From assembly GCA_002434595.1 (NCBI GenBank), contig DJKK01000315.1:1-8052 (forward strand): 8,052 nt of DNA. The letters are read 5' to 3'. The translations under genes were made by a program, and so were the position numbers. This document shows, piece after piece, positions 1 through 5,668 of this stretch. Numbering within the stretch: position 1 is the first letter of the stretch; each line of letters begins with the position of its first letter. This DNA is from Alphaproteobacteria bacterium UBA6544. Its GTDB lineage: Bacteria > Pseudomonadota > Alphaproteobacteria > UBA8366. The notes under the pieces are model-generated. The model worked only from the letters and a program-made list of their open reading frames with translations, ran no database searches and was not told the DNA's origin.

Positions 1-312
1 TCAAATACAGATATCAGTTTTAGATCAATGTTATCTGTTGATATATATATCCCTAAGTTTTTTTCTTCGAAGTTTATAAATGTTTTCGGCACATGTCGGG
101 ATGTAGAAAGTTTGTCCCGAAGGGGAATATTTTTGCGAATATTAAACCAATTCTTCAATTTTTAATACTCACCGATTGATATCGATATACAATGACAATT
201 TTGCCAATTAATAAAATTTGCACCCGAAAAAAATAGTTAACCTTGAATCCTTACATTAGAATTTTTATTTTATACAAACAGCAATCATCAAGCCAGATAA
301 TTGGAGAATATT
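1..312. other. AT-rich stretch without a recognisable gene
   Basis: No reading frame of convincing length or composition is visible on either strand. The stretch is strongly AT-rich. It holds a small inverted repeat (TCGGGA at 96-101 with TCCCGA at 115-120, loop of 13), two copies of the self-complementary AATATT just after it, and a short palindrome TATCGATA at 180-187. A weak promoter candidate for the downstream small ORF is TTGAAT at 243-248 with TATTTT at 266-271 (17-base spacer). In DNA this AT-rich, such matches arise easily by chance. Confidence 0.5.
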
Positions 313-543
313 TTGGAAGAAAAGCGTGTCGATTTAGATGTTGAAAGACAAAAAAAGATTATTTTGGAGGTCGTACATAGATTAAGTAAAATACACGGAG
401 ATATGTATTATAATTCAACCAGTGACATAGCTTTTCTTGTAAAAGAATTCATCAAAAATGACGCGTCTATTTCGTCAACCGATCGCCTTTTGTTGGCCGA
501 TTTGAGTACGAGAGATATAGCCTTGAGATTAAGTATTCGGTAA
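313..543 (+). CDS. Small hypothetical protein, possible partial helix-turn-helix
   Basis: I do not recognise this protein. The frame is open from a TTG at 301, but a second in-frame TTG at 313 has a good ribosome binding site (GGAGAA, 303-308) just upstream, so 313 is the preferred start and gives 76 residues. The product is rich in charged residues and predicted to be mostly helical; there is no signal peptide or membrane segment. The last residues (about LSTRDIALRLSIR) look like the first half of a LuxR/MarR-like helix-turn-helix (pattern LStxeIAxrLxIs), but the protein stops where the recognition helix should continue. It could be a truncated regulator, a genuine small protein, or a chance frame. 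It stands alone in AT-rich DNA next to gene debris. The A-rich codon use fits the surrounding DNA rather than the housekeeping genes further right. Confidence 0.45.
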   Translation: MEEKRVDLDVERQKKIILEVVHRLSKIHGDMYYNSTSDIAFLVKEFIKNDASISSTDRLLLADLSTRDIALRLSIR

Positions 544-580
544 ATAAAAAAGAAAAAAATTTATTTTTTCTAAATAAAAA
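541..580. repeat. Short AT-only direct repeat around a near-palindrome
   Basis: TAAATAAAAA occurs at 541-550 and again at 571-580. Between them (552-570) lies a near-palindrome of an A-run followed by a T-run. It overlaps the stop codon of the small ORF and could act as a weak terminator. It contains almost no GC pairs, so low complexity is the simpler explanation. Confidence 0.3.
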
Positions 581-709
581 CATCCAAATTCATAATATAT
601 CCTTTGATTTTGGCGAATAATACGAGATTTCTAATCTAATAATTTAAATAATTTACAGAAAATTCTCCGTGTATAGATAAAATCACCCTATAAGTAAGGC
701 TCATCTGAA

Positions 710-1020
710 TTATGTAACGAATCTATTAAAGAAATATTCAGCATCTTTAGCTAATTTATTCACTAAATCGCCTGCTGGTTTTTCTATAATCAGGCCTGCG
801 GCTTTGCCTGCAAAAAGATCTATAAACTGTCGATCGCCAGTATCAGCCAGCGGGGCCGTCAATTGCAATTGTGCCGGAAAAGGCAGCGGTTTTTTTAGAG
901 GATAGGGTTTTGGTCAATGTATTAGATAGATACCGTGCCCCTTTACCGCTAACCACGTCCGCTACAATAGTGGATTTATTGTTAGCGTCTGCAAGCGCAG
1001 CACGATGTCCGTTACGGCTG
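710..1020 (-). pseudogene. Nitronate monooxygenase-like flavoprotein, frameshifted C-terminal fragment
   Basis: Two overlapping minus-strand frames join into one recognisable protein tail. The upstream frame (about 1020 to 892) reads ALADANNKSTIVADVVSGKGARYLSN, matching the 'dddTvxTxxFSGrpARglxN' stretch of nitronate monooxygenase/2-nitropropane dioxygenase proteins. The downstream frame (about 891 to 710) gives PLPFPAQLQLTAPL and then DLFAGKAAGLIIEKPAGDLV, matching the family's C-terminal 'PxPxQxxLTxPL' and 'LWAGQxAxLxxxxPAaeLV'. It ends at a TAA at 710-712. The switch falls in a run of seven A (T7 on the plus strand, 891-897); six would restore the frame as SSKKPLPFPAQ. The N-terminal FMN-binding part is absent: similarity stops near 1005-1020, where GC-rich unrelated sequence begins. 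The family identification comes from remembered motifs. An intact member would be an FMN-dependent oxidase of nitronates or a related oxidoreductase; this remnant cannot be functional. Confidence 0.65.
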
Positions 1021-1448
1021 GGCCCAGGACGCAGACGCCTCCCTTCAAAAAGATCCGCCCGTTCATCGATCACGCGTTCGCGATCGGCGTCGAGCGTATG
1101 GTTCTCGGGTGCCCAGAGCGACTATGGGCGTGCAAGAAGGGTTGGGAGCAGTTCCACCGCCACCGGCCGGCCAGAGGTTTATCAACTTAAATTATAGAGA
1201 AGACTACCTGGGCAAAGGCGGATCTTCGGATTGGGCTTTGGCGATCTCTATATGGGAAAGCCCTCACGCCAGCCGGTGCCAGTACGAGGTATGGAGCAGG
1301 CCGCTTGAGTAACCAGTACGACTGGGCCGAGGACGCGATTGCGTCTTATGTGCTGGCGATTAAAACGCTCCGAGAGCGGTATCTTGAGAATCGGCTGCCA
1401 GGTGAAAACGCCAAGGAATGGCTGGAGCGGACGTCAAATGGCAAATAA
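1005..1448 (+). pseudogene. Degenerate coding-like frame, product not recognised
   Basis: One plus-strand frame stays open from at least 1005 to a TAA at 1446-1448, apart from a single TAA at 1188-1190. Codons at 1035-1105 and 1311-1445 have mostly G or C in the third position, as expected for coding DNA of this organism and unlike the AT-rich DNA to the left. The first part includes IRPFIDHAFAIGVERMVLG, which faintly recalls the 'lxPyvxhxlexfGxeRvmfGSDwP' region of metal-dependent amidohydrolases, but the expected SDWP does not follow in frame. The second part is a helical tail (WAEDAIASYVLAIKTLRERY followed by LENRLPGENAKEWLE) that I cannot place. There is no plausible start with a ribosome binding site. 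It may be one gene with a nonsense mutation or two fused fragments; further frameshifts around 1110-1300 are possible. Confidence 0.4.
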
Positions 1449-1479
1449 TTCTGCCCTCCACGTGCCCCCCAGATGAAAA

Positions 1480-1519
1480 AAGGGCTTAGAGGCGATTTCT
1501 AAATTACCTCTAAGCCCTT
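1480..1519. terminator. Bidirectional Rho-independent terminator
   Basis: A perfect 13-bp stem (AAGGGCTTAGAGG at 1480-1492 with CCTCTAAGCCCTT at 1507-1519) encloses a 14-nt loop. On the plus strand it is followed by GTTTTTATT; on the minus strand it is followed by a T6 run (the A-run at 1476-1481). It would end transcription of the tRNA-Asn on the minus strand and of any reading coming rightward from the debris at 1005-1448. Confidence 0.9.
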
Positions 1520-1527
1520 GTTTTTAT

Positions 1528-1603
1528 TGGCTCCGCGGGCAGGACTCGAACCTGCGACAGGGTGGTTAACAGCCACCTGCTCTACCAACTGAGCTACCGC
1601 GGA
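1528..1603 (-). tRNA. tRNA-Asn (anticodon GTT)
   Basis: On the minus strand the 76-nt gene begins TCCGCGG (1603-1597), which pairs with CCGCGGA at its 3' end (1538-1532), followed by discriminator G and an encoded CCA (plus-strand TGG at 1528-1530). The D-arm reads GCTCAGTTGGTAGAGC. The anticodon stem GGTGG/CCACC holds the loop CTGTTAA, so the anticodon is GTT (plus-strand AAC at 1568-1570). The T-arm carries GGTTCGAGTCC. All cloverleaf elements are present and G73 fits tRNA-Asn. The gene has its own promoter candidate upstream and a strong terminator 8 nt past its 3' end, so it looks like a single-gene unit. Confidence 0.97.
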
Positions 1604-1636
1604 TTAGTGCCGCAATTATTCAGCAACCGGGGGCGG

Positions 1637-1664
1637 CTTATACCAAAAGCCCGCTCAGTTGCAA
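1637..1664 (-). promoter_or_regulatory. Sigma-70-type promoter for tRNA-Asn
   Basis: On the minus strand TTGCAA (1664-1659) is followed after 16 bases by TATAAG (1642-1637). Both boxes differ from consensus by one or two bases. Transcription would start near 1630, about 27 nt before the mature tRNA 5' end at 1603. The distance and orientation fit a tRNA promoter, but the call rests on motif similarity alone. Confidence 0.55.
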
Positions 1665-1848
1665 AGCGGTTCTTGTGCCTTGTGGAAGTCAAATTGGCAC
1701 TGCGACCGCGCTGAGTTTTGAACGCGGCGCCGGCTTGTCGCATAAAGGGACTTTGGGACGATTTGAGAATGCAAGACGAACGATTTATAGCACTTTGATG
1801 TAGATCAATTCGAATCAAGACTACGGATTATTTTCTAGGAAGTGCAGC

Positions 1849-3141
1849 CTATTTTACCACAATTTTTTCTTTTAGGTGCGGACAGAGTGCGTTTGCGAGC
1901 GTTTCGCCTACAGTCGCATGCCCCAGTACATTCCAATGTCCATGTACATTCTTCTTCTCAAAATATTCTAGGTTGTTCCCACTTGTCGAAGCCTTTCGCA
2001 GAAGCGCTTCCCTCAGTGAAACGAACGGAATCCCAATGGAAGCGGCAAACCGGGACAGTCGTTGAGTGGCATATGCGTGACCGTCGTCGGGAATATCATT
2101 CTGTTGTCGACCTTCCTGCGAGGGAGCTATTGCCGCACCGGTTGCAGTAGCAGTGAGCCAAAACGACGCACCAGTGGCGTGAACATCTTCAGCAATGCGT
2201 CTTACCACCGCTTCTGCCAACTGCCATAGCATCTCCTGGAATCCGTCCCGTGGCGGGTGATGTTCGCCTGAAGCCGTCAACCCTGCAGGGATGAAATCCG
2301 TCTTGAAGTAGTCGCTGCGATTTGCTTGCAAAGCGGGCGGTCCAAGGGAACTAGCCGATGAAGAATCTTCGCGTTGGGGAGGTTTATGGTTCGGGGCGTG
2401 GGCGGCCCGCGCTCGCCAATTAACAATTGTCCCATAGGCGTTCGTGAGGAGTTGTAGAACGCGAATCTGGTTTGATACGTCATTCCGCAAATTCGACCAT
2501 CTTAGCTTTTGTTGGAAAACGGCATCTTCTTCAAAGGAAAGATCAAGCTTGAGGTCGCCATTATCGAATTCCGCATAAGGAACATAGGGGTTCTTCTCTA
2601 GCTTTCGGTAGTTTCCGGCAAGGTCGTTATTTGCGTGAAAAACGAGTAGAACGATGTCCGGAGAGAAGGCGCGTGCACGGTGGCGAAGTGACTGTAACGC
2701 TTGAACATTGTTATAGCCGGAGACTGCAAAATTTAGCACTTCAACCTTTACGTGGGGATCAACGCATGTCGATAGCTTTTGCTCTAGCAAGTAAGGAAAA
2801 CTTGATTCGTGTTCGACATGATGACTCTCCGTATAGGAATCACCAATAATCGCTATGCGGATAAGGTTTTTCTCGGACCTGCGGTGGGGTTGCCCATCCG
2901 CCGGTGCATCGACCCCAGTGCGTAAGCCGAATTCATTGGTCTTCACAAAGACGCTCGCTTCATTTTCCACCCATCCCGCAATATTTGGCCGAATTGTTGT
3001 GCCGGTATGTAGCGAATAGGCGTAAACCATCGGCTTGTTGTAACCGACTAACCGAAGACTGAGTTCAAGCGCCGCCAGACCAATCGAGATTGTTGCGGCG
3101 ACCAAGAATAAATTTAGTGTCAAATTACTCATACGATTCAC
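1849..3141 (-). CDS. Membrane-anchored SGNH/GDSL-family hydrolase
   Basis: A 430-residue protein. An N-terminal hydrophobic segment (about residues 7-33) looks like an uncleaved signal anchor and would place the domain in the periplasm. SGNH blocks appear in order: GDSYTE (100-105, nucleophile Ser102), the Gly of SGYNNVQ (141-147), HANND (169-173, Asn172), and HGHWNVLGH (400-408, catalytic His402). The family contains esterases and acyltransferases or deacetylases acting on polysaccharides and lipids; the substrate cannot be told here. The usual block-V Asp (DGHxN) is His400, which may weaken or change activity. The start is uncertain: GTG at 3141 gives the length above, ATG at 3132 removes three residues, and a strong GGAGG at 3158-3162 is best spaced for an out-of-frame ATG at 3149. 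The gene lies downstream of tRNA-Cys with no visible terminator between them. No strong terminator follows its stop. Confidence 0.85.
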   Translation of the reverse strand: MNRMSNLTLNLFLVAATISIGLAALELSLRLVGYNKPMVYAYSLHTGTTIRPNIAGWVENEASVFVKTNEFGLRTGVDAPADGQPHRRSEKNLIRIAIIGDSYTESHHVEHESSFPYLLEQKLSTCVDPHVKVEVLNFAVSGYNNVQALQSLRHRARAFSPDIVLLVFHANNDLAGNYRKLEKNPYVPYAEFDNGDLKLDLSFEEDAVFQQKLRWSNLRNDVSNQIRVLQLLTNAYGTIVNWRARAAHAPNHKPPQREDSSSASSLGPPALQANRSDYFKTDFIPAGLTASGEHHPPRDGFQEMLWQLAEAVVRRIAEDVHATGASFWLTATATGAAIAPSQEGRQQNDIPDDGHAYATQRLSRFAASIGIPFVSLREALLRKASTSGNNLEYFEKKNVHGHWNVLGHATVGETLANALCPHLKEKIVVK

Positions 3142-3162
3142 GATCGCATTTTAGACGCCTCC
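3138..3162 (-). promoter_or_regulatory. Strong ribosome binding site with a three-codon leader ORF
   Basis: On the minus strand GGAGG (3162-3158) sits 8 nt before an ATG (3149-3147) that opens ATG CGA TCG TGA. The TGA overlaps the GTG start of the hydrolase in the arrangement GTGA (3141-3138). This would allow translational coupling by termination and reinitiation. Alternatively a single-base change has moved the original ATG out of frame. Confidence 0.45.
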
Positions 3163-3251
3163 GGAAAGACGGCCAATCAGGATGAGATACATTCTCCCTG
3201 AGGCGCGGCAGCGCGTAAATAGTGTGCTTGGAATTTTCTGGCGCAGGGTCT

Positions 3252-3325
3252 TGGAGGTCCGGGCCGGAATCGAACCGACGTATAAGGATTTGCAGTCCTC
3301 CGCATAGCCACTCTGCCACCGGACC
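3252..3325 (-). tRNA. tRNA-Cys (anticodon GCA)
   Basis: On the minus strand the 74-nt gene starts GGTCCGG (3325-3319), pairing with CCGGACC at the 3' side (3262-3256), followed by discriminator T and encoded CCA (plus-strand TGG at 3252-3254). U73 is the characteristic identity base of tRNA-Cys. The anticodon stem GGA/TCC holds the loop with GCA (plus-strand TGC at 3291-3293), and the T-arm contains GGTTCGATTCC. It precedes the SGNH hydrolase gene on the same strand by about 110 nt. No hairpin with a T-run lies between them, so read-through into the hydrolase is possible. Confidence 0.96.
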
Positions 3326-3342
3326 TTCTTTTAATATCAATA

Positions 3343-3372
3343 ATTTAACTGCGTTTCGTACACCTTCGACAA
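3343..3372 (-). promoter_or_regulatory. Possible promoter for tRNA-Cys
   Basis: On the minus strand TTGTCG (3372-3367) and TTAAAT (3348-3343) are separated by 18 bases, which would start transcription around 3336, some 11 nt before the tRNA. The match to consensus is only fair. A 7-bp stem-loop (3388-3394 with 3403-3409, one G-T pair) lies just upstream and has no assigned role. Confidence 0.3.
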
Positions 3373-3497
3373 CCACTCTTCGGATGTGCGGAGGAAACTA
3401 ATCCTCTGCCGCAAAACTCTCAAGCATATTCACACCATCTCGAATATCTCTTGAGGACATCTTAGCGTAACGCTGTTGTGAGACGAGTAACATAGGG

Positions 3498-4052
3498 CGT
3501 GAACGTTTTGTCCCGCGCGAACGCTAGGATATGGCTTATGTCGATATTCATATACCGTGTGGTGAGGGACGCTGTCTGATGTCGGCAATGGTCTCCGCAC
3601 GGTTGATCTAATAGGCCTGACTGCAGCGGGGTGACGAGGTTCTCTTTATTGCTGCCGGTACTGGCAATTCTGTCGCCGTGATGTCAAGGGATCGCTTCTT
3701 TAGCCATTGCGCTGCAGAGCAATCAGGAATGTGCCGCGAAGGCGGGTGAACTGTTCTCCGAATTGAACTTGGAAAATGCGGTCGTTGTGGCAGGGTCTTT
3801 GACCGCTGCATGGCAGGCGGAAAGCCCTCACAACGTTATCTTCATAGATGCGATGATTGCGGCAGTCCCTTCCGAGATTTTTGGACAATTGGCAGATGGG
3901 GAAGGTTGATTGCCGTTATCGACTCGAGAGATGGAATCGGGCACGCAACCTTGTTTTTGAAGCTATCGGGGATCGTTTCGAGCCGTAAAATCTCCGATAT
4001 CAGTGTCGGAAGGCTGTCTAAATTCGATAAAAAACAAGAATTTGTATTTTAT
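3498..4052 (+). pseudogene. pcm: Protein-L-isoaspartate O-methyltransferase remnant
   Basis: The apparently empty DNA before tolC reads as a decayed pcm-family gene in three pieces. Frame at 3498: RERFVP, then a TAG, DMAYVDIHIP, RCLMSAMVSARLI, stop codons at 3609, 3612 and 3618, and LQRGDEVLFIAAGTGNSVAV, matching 'PREaFVP..l..lAYvDedlplg.gRyLmeP.vlARLlqaa.lqpGDrVLdvgaGTGYsaAVlA' with SAM motif I. Frame from 3727: ECAAKAGELFSEL, ENAVVVAG and HNVIFIDAMIAAVPSEIF, matching 'ydvIliDGaveeiPeal'. Frame from 3900: GRLIAVIDSRDGIGHATLF, SGIVSSRKI, KKQEFVF, the usual family C-terminus. Where homologues end after FVF there is TAT (4050-4052), so the natural stop is lost and the frame runs on to 4127. The intact enzyme repairs isoaspartyl residues in damaged proteins. 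Several in-frame stops arise by substitution, so sequencing indels cannot explain it. The N-terminal end is too degraded to place. Confidence 0.85.
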
Positions 4053-4161
4053 TTGTTTCAGATCTCTACATATAGTGTATTAAATACAAGTCGAAAGAAT
4101 ATAGATTGGAAATTGTTATTTGATTAATCGAATATCATTCCAAGACATAAAGGGTCACTGA
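4053..4161 (+). promoter_or_regulatory. AT-rich leader of tolC, probable promoter region
   Basis: Between the pcm remnant and tolC the DNA is very AT-rich and holds several -10-like hexamers, for example TATAGT at 4071-4076, TATTAA at 4078-4083, and TTGGAA (4106-4111) with GAATAT (4130-4135) at an 18-base spacing. No single pair is compelling. GTAT-TAA-ATAC (4077-4087 region) is a short inverted repeat. AAAGGG at 4149-4154 is a suitable ribosome binding site for the GTG at 4162. Confidence 0.35.
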
Positions 4162-5583
4162 GTGGAAATGAATTTATTAAACACCGGCAGCTCTGCGGTT
4201 TATGGCATGATTACTAAACCGCGCAAATTCAAGCTTCGTGCGACCCTTCTGTTTGGCGTTGTAATTTTGGGAATGGCAGGTGCCTTAACGTCGCACGCTC
4301 AAACATTGGAAGAAGCGCTCGCAAACGCCTATTTGACCAATCCTGGACTGCAGGCGGCTCGTGCAGAGCTTCGCGCAAAGGATGAGACAATCAATCAGGC
4401 AATTTCGCACTGGCGACCTCACGTCGAATTCTCAACAAGCGTCGGCCTCGATCGGGTAGAGAGGAATAGCGGAGTTTTTGACTCTCGCGGTCTGCGGAAG
4501 CCGAGGTCCGGCGAGATCATGTTTGAACAAAACCTTTATCGGGGTGGACAAACAACGGCAGAAACCGAGCAGCGTGAGTATGAAGTCCGTGCGCAGCGGG
4601 CGGTTTTGAGCGAGTTCGAACAGCAAGTTCTCTTGGGTGCTGCAACCGCGTATATAAATGTAGTGCGGGATCAGGCCGTGATCGAATTGCAGAAGAACAG
4701 TGAAATGGTTCTCTTGCGGCAACTCGAGGCAACGCGGGATCGCTTTACGGTTGGAGAAGTAACCAGAACAGACGTTTCGCAAGCGGAGGCGCGCGTTGCC
4801 CGCGCAAAAGCCGATCGAATCCAGGCTCAAGGCGATCTCGAAAACTCTCGGACGAATTTCGAACGCGTCGTCGGCATGCCACCGACTGAACTAAGTGCTC
4901 CAGATTTAATGCATCAATTGCCTGAGACGCTTGAAGGAGCGATTTCCACCGCGTCGAAAGAAAACCCGAGCGTTGTAGCCGCGCAATTCATCGAAAAGGC
5001 CGCGCAAAAGTACGTTCGCAGAGTGACGGGTGAATTGCTGCCTGACCTCAGCTTGGAAGGAACGCTTCGGAAGTCTAGAGATGAGGCTTCCGCCGGATCG
5101 ACAAGAGAAGATGCAAGTATTGTCGCGACATTGACCATCCCGCTCTATCAGCATGGGGCGGTGATGTCTCGGGTGCGGGAAGCAAAGCAAGAGGCCGCGC
5201 AACGTCGACTCGAGCACGAGGATGACAGACGGGCGGCGATCGAGGTCGCCCGAACGGCATGGGAAGATTTGCAGACAGCGCGCGCGCGTATCGAAGCCTT
5301 TAAGATTGAAATCAAGTCGAGTGATATCGCGTTGGAGGGCGTCCGTCAGGAAGCTAATGTCGGATCGCGCACAGTGCTTGATGTTCTCGACGCGGAGCAG
5401 GAATTACTTGACGCTCAAGTTAATCTTGTACGCGCGCAAAGTGACGAGTTCGTCGCCGCGACGGAATTGGCAGCAGCAGTTGGTAAATTAACCGCAAAAG
5501 AATATAACCTCAAAGTCGATTATTACGACGAGACTGATCATTATAATAAAGTTCGTGACAAGTTTTACGGTTTAGGTAAATAA
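4162..5583 (+). CDS. tolC: TolC-family outer-membrane efflux/secretion channel
   Basis: A 473-residue type I secretion or efflux outer-membrane protein. After a basic region (KPRKFKLR) comes a hydrophobic core ending in SHA, with predicted signal-peptidase cleavage after Ala46, so the mature protein starts QTLEEALANAYLTNPGL, the usual TolC opening. Two structural repeats typical of the OEP family are visible: GEVTRTDVSQAEARVARAKA (about 198 onward) and SRTVLDVLDAEQELLDAQVN (about 402 onward). They form the periplasmic helical barrel; the trimer docks on inner-membrane exporters through an adaptor, neither of which is encoded here. The GTG start is supported by AAAGGG upstream and leaves an unusually long 15-residue extension before Met16 (ATG at 4207), the more conventional start position, which lacks a clear ribosome binding site. 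Length fits the family. popZ follows 85 nt downstream without a terminator, suggesting co-transcription. Confidence 0.92.
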   Translation: MEMNLLNTGSSAVYGMITKPRKFKLRATLLFGVVILGMAGALTSHAQTLEEALANAYLTNPGLQAARAELRAKDETINQAISHWRPHVEFSTSVGLDRVERNSGVFDSRGLRKPRSGEIMFEQNLYRGGQTTAETEQREYEVRAQRAVLSEFEQQVLLGAATAYINVVRDQAVIELQKNSEMVLLRQLEATRDRFTVGEVTRTDVSQAEARVARAKADRIQAQGDLENSRTNFERVVGMPPTELSAPDLMHQLPETLEGAISTASKENPSVVAAQFIEKAAQKYVRRVTGELLPDLSLEGTLRKSRDEASAGSTREDASIVATLTIPLYQHGAVMSRVREAKQEAAQRRLEHEDDRRAAIEVARTAWEDLQTARARIEAFKIEIKSSDIALEGVRQEANVGSRTVLDVLDAEQELLDAQVNLVRAQSDEFVAATELAAAVGKLTAKEYNLKVDYYDETDHYNKVRDKFYGLGK

Positions 5584-5668
5584 TACCTTTCCAAAAGGGG
5601 TGTAGTTACAGTATTTGTGCCTTTGGATTTGGGTACCGCATTACGATTATTGATAAGAAGGTTGGGCG

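Noticed and set aside
96..143. Inverted repeat TCGGGA/TCCCGA followed by AATATT copies, considered as a terminator or riboswitch.
   Set aside because: The stem is only 6 bp with a 13-nt loop, no clean T-run follows, and no conserved riboswitch core is recognisable.
843..880. Minus-strand end GTIAIDGPAG resembles the P-loop start of cytidylate kinase (Cmk).
   Set aside because: The frame stops right after this motif and no kinase sequence follows. The neighbouring frame over the same bases gives a longer and better match to the nitronate monooxygenase C-terminus, so the motif is a by-product of the frameshift.
1594..1818. A 74-codon minus-strand ORF between tRNA-Asn and the SGNH gene.
   Set aside because: It overlaps the tRNA-Asn 5' end and promoter, has no ribosome binding site, and reads as random composition. 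I see nothing else coding in 1604-1848.
3125..3376. An 83-codon minus-strand ORF upstream of the SGNH gene.
   Set aside because: It runs straight through the tRNA-Cys gene and overlaps the hydrolase start in another frame.
4432..5260. Several minus-strand ORFs of 60-130 codons within tolC.
   Set aside because: They lie opposite a clearly coding gene in shadow frames and show no recognisable domain.
5587..5600. Small hairpin CCTTT-CCA-AAAGG after the tolC stop, considered as a terminator.
   Set aside because: The stem is 5 bp with no T-run after it; it is unlikely to separate tolC from popZ.
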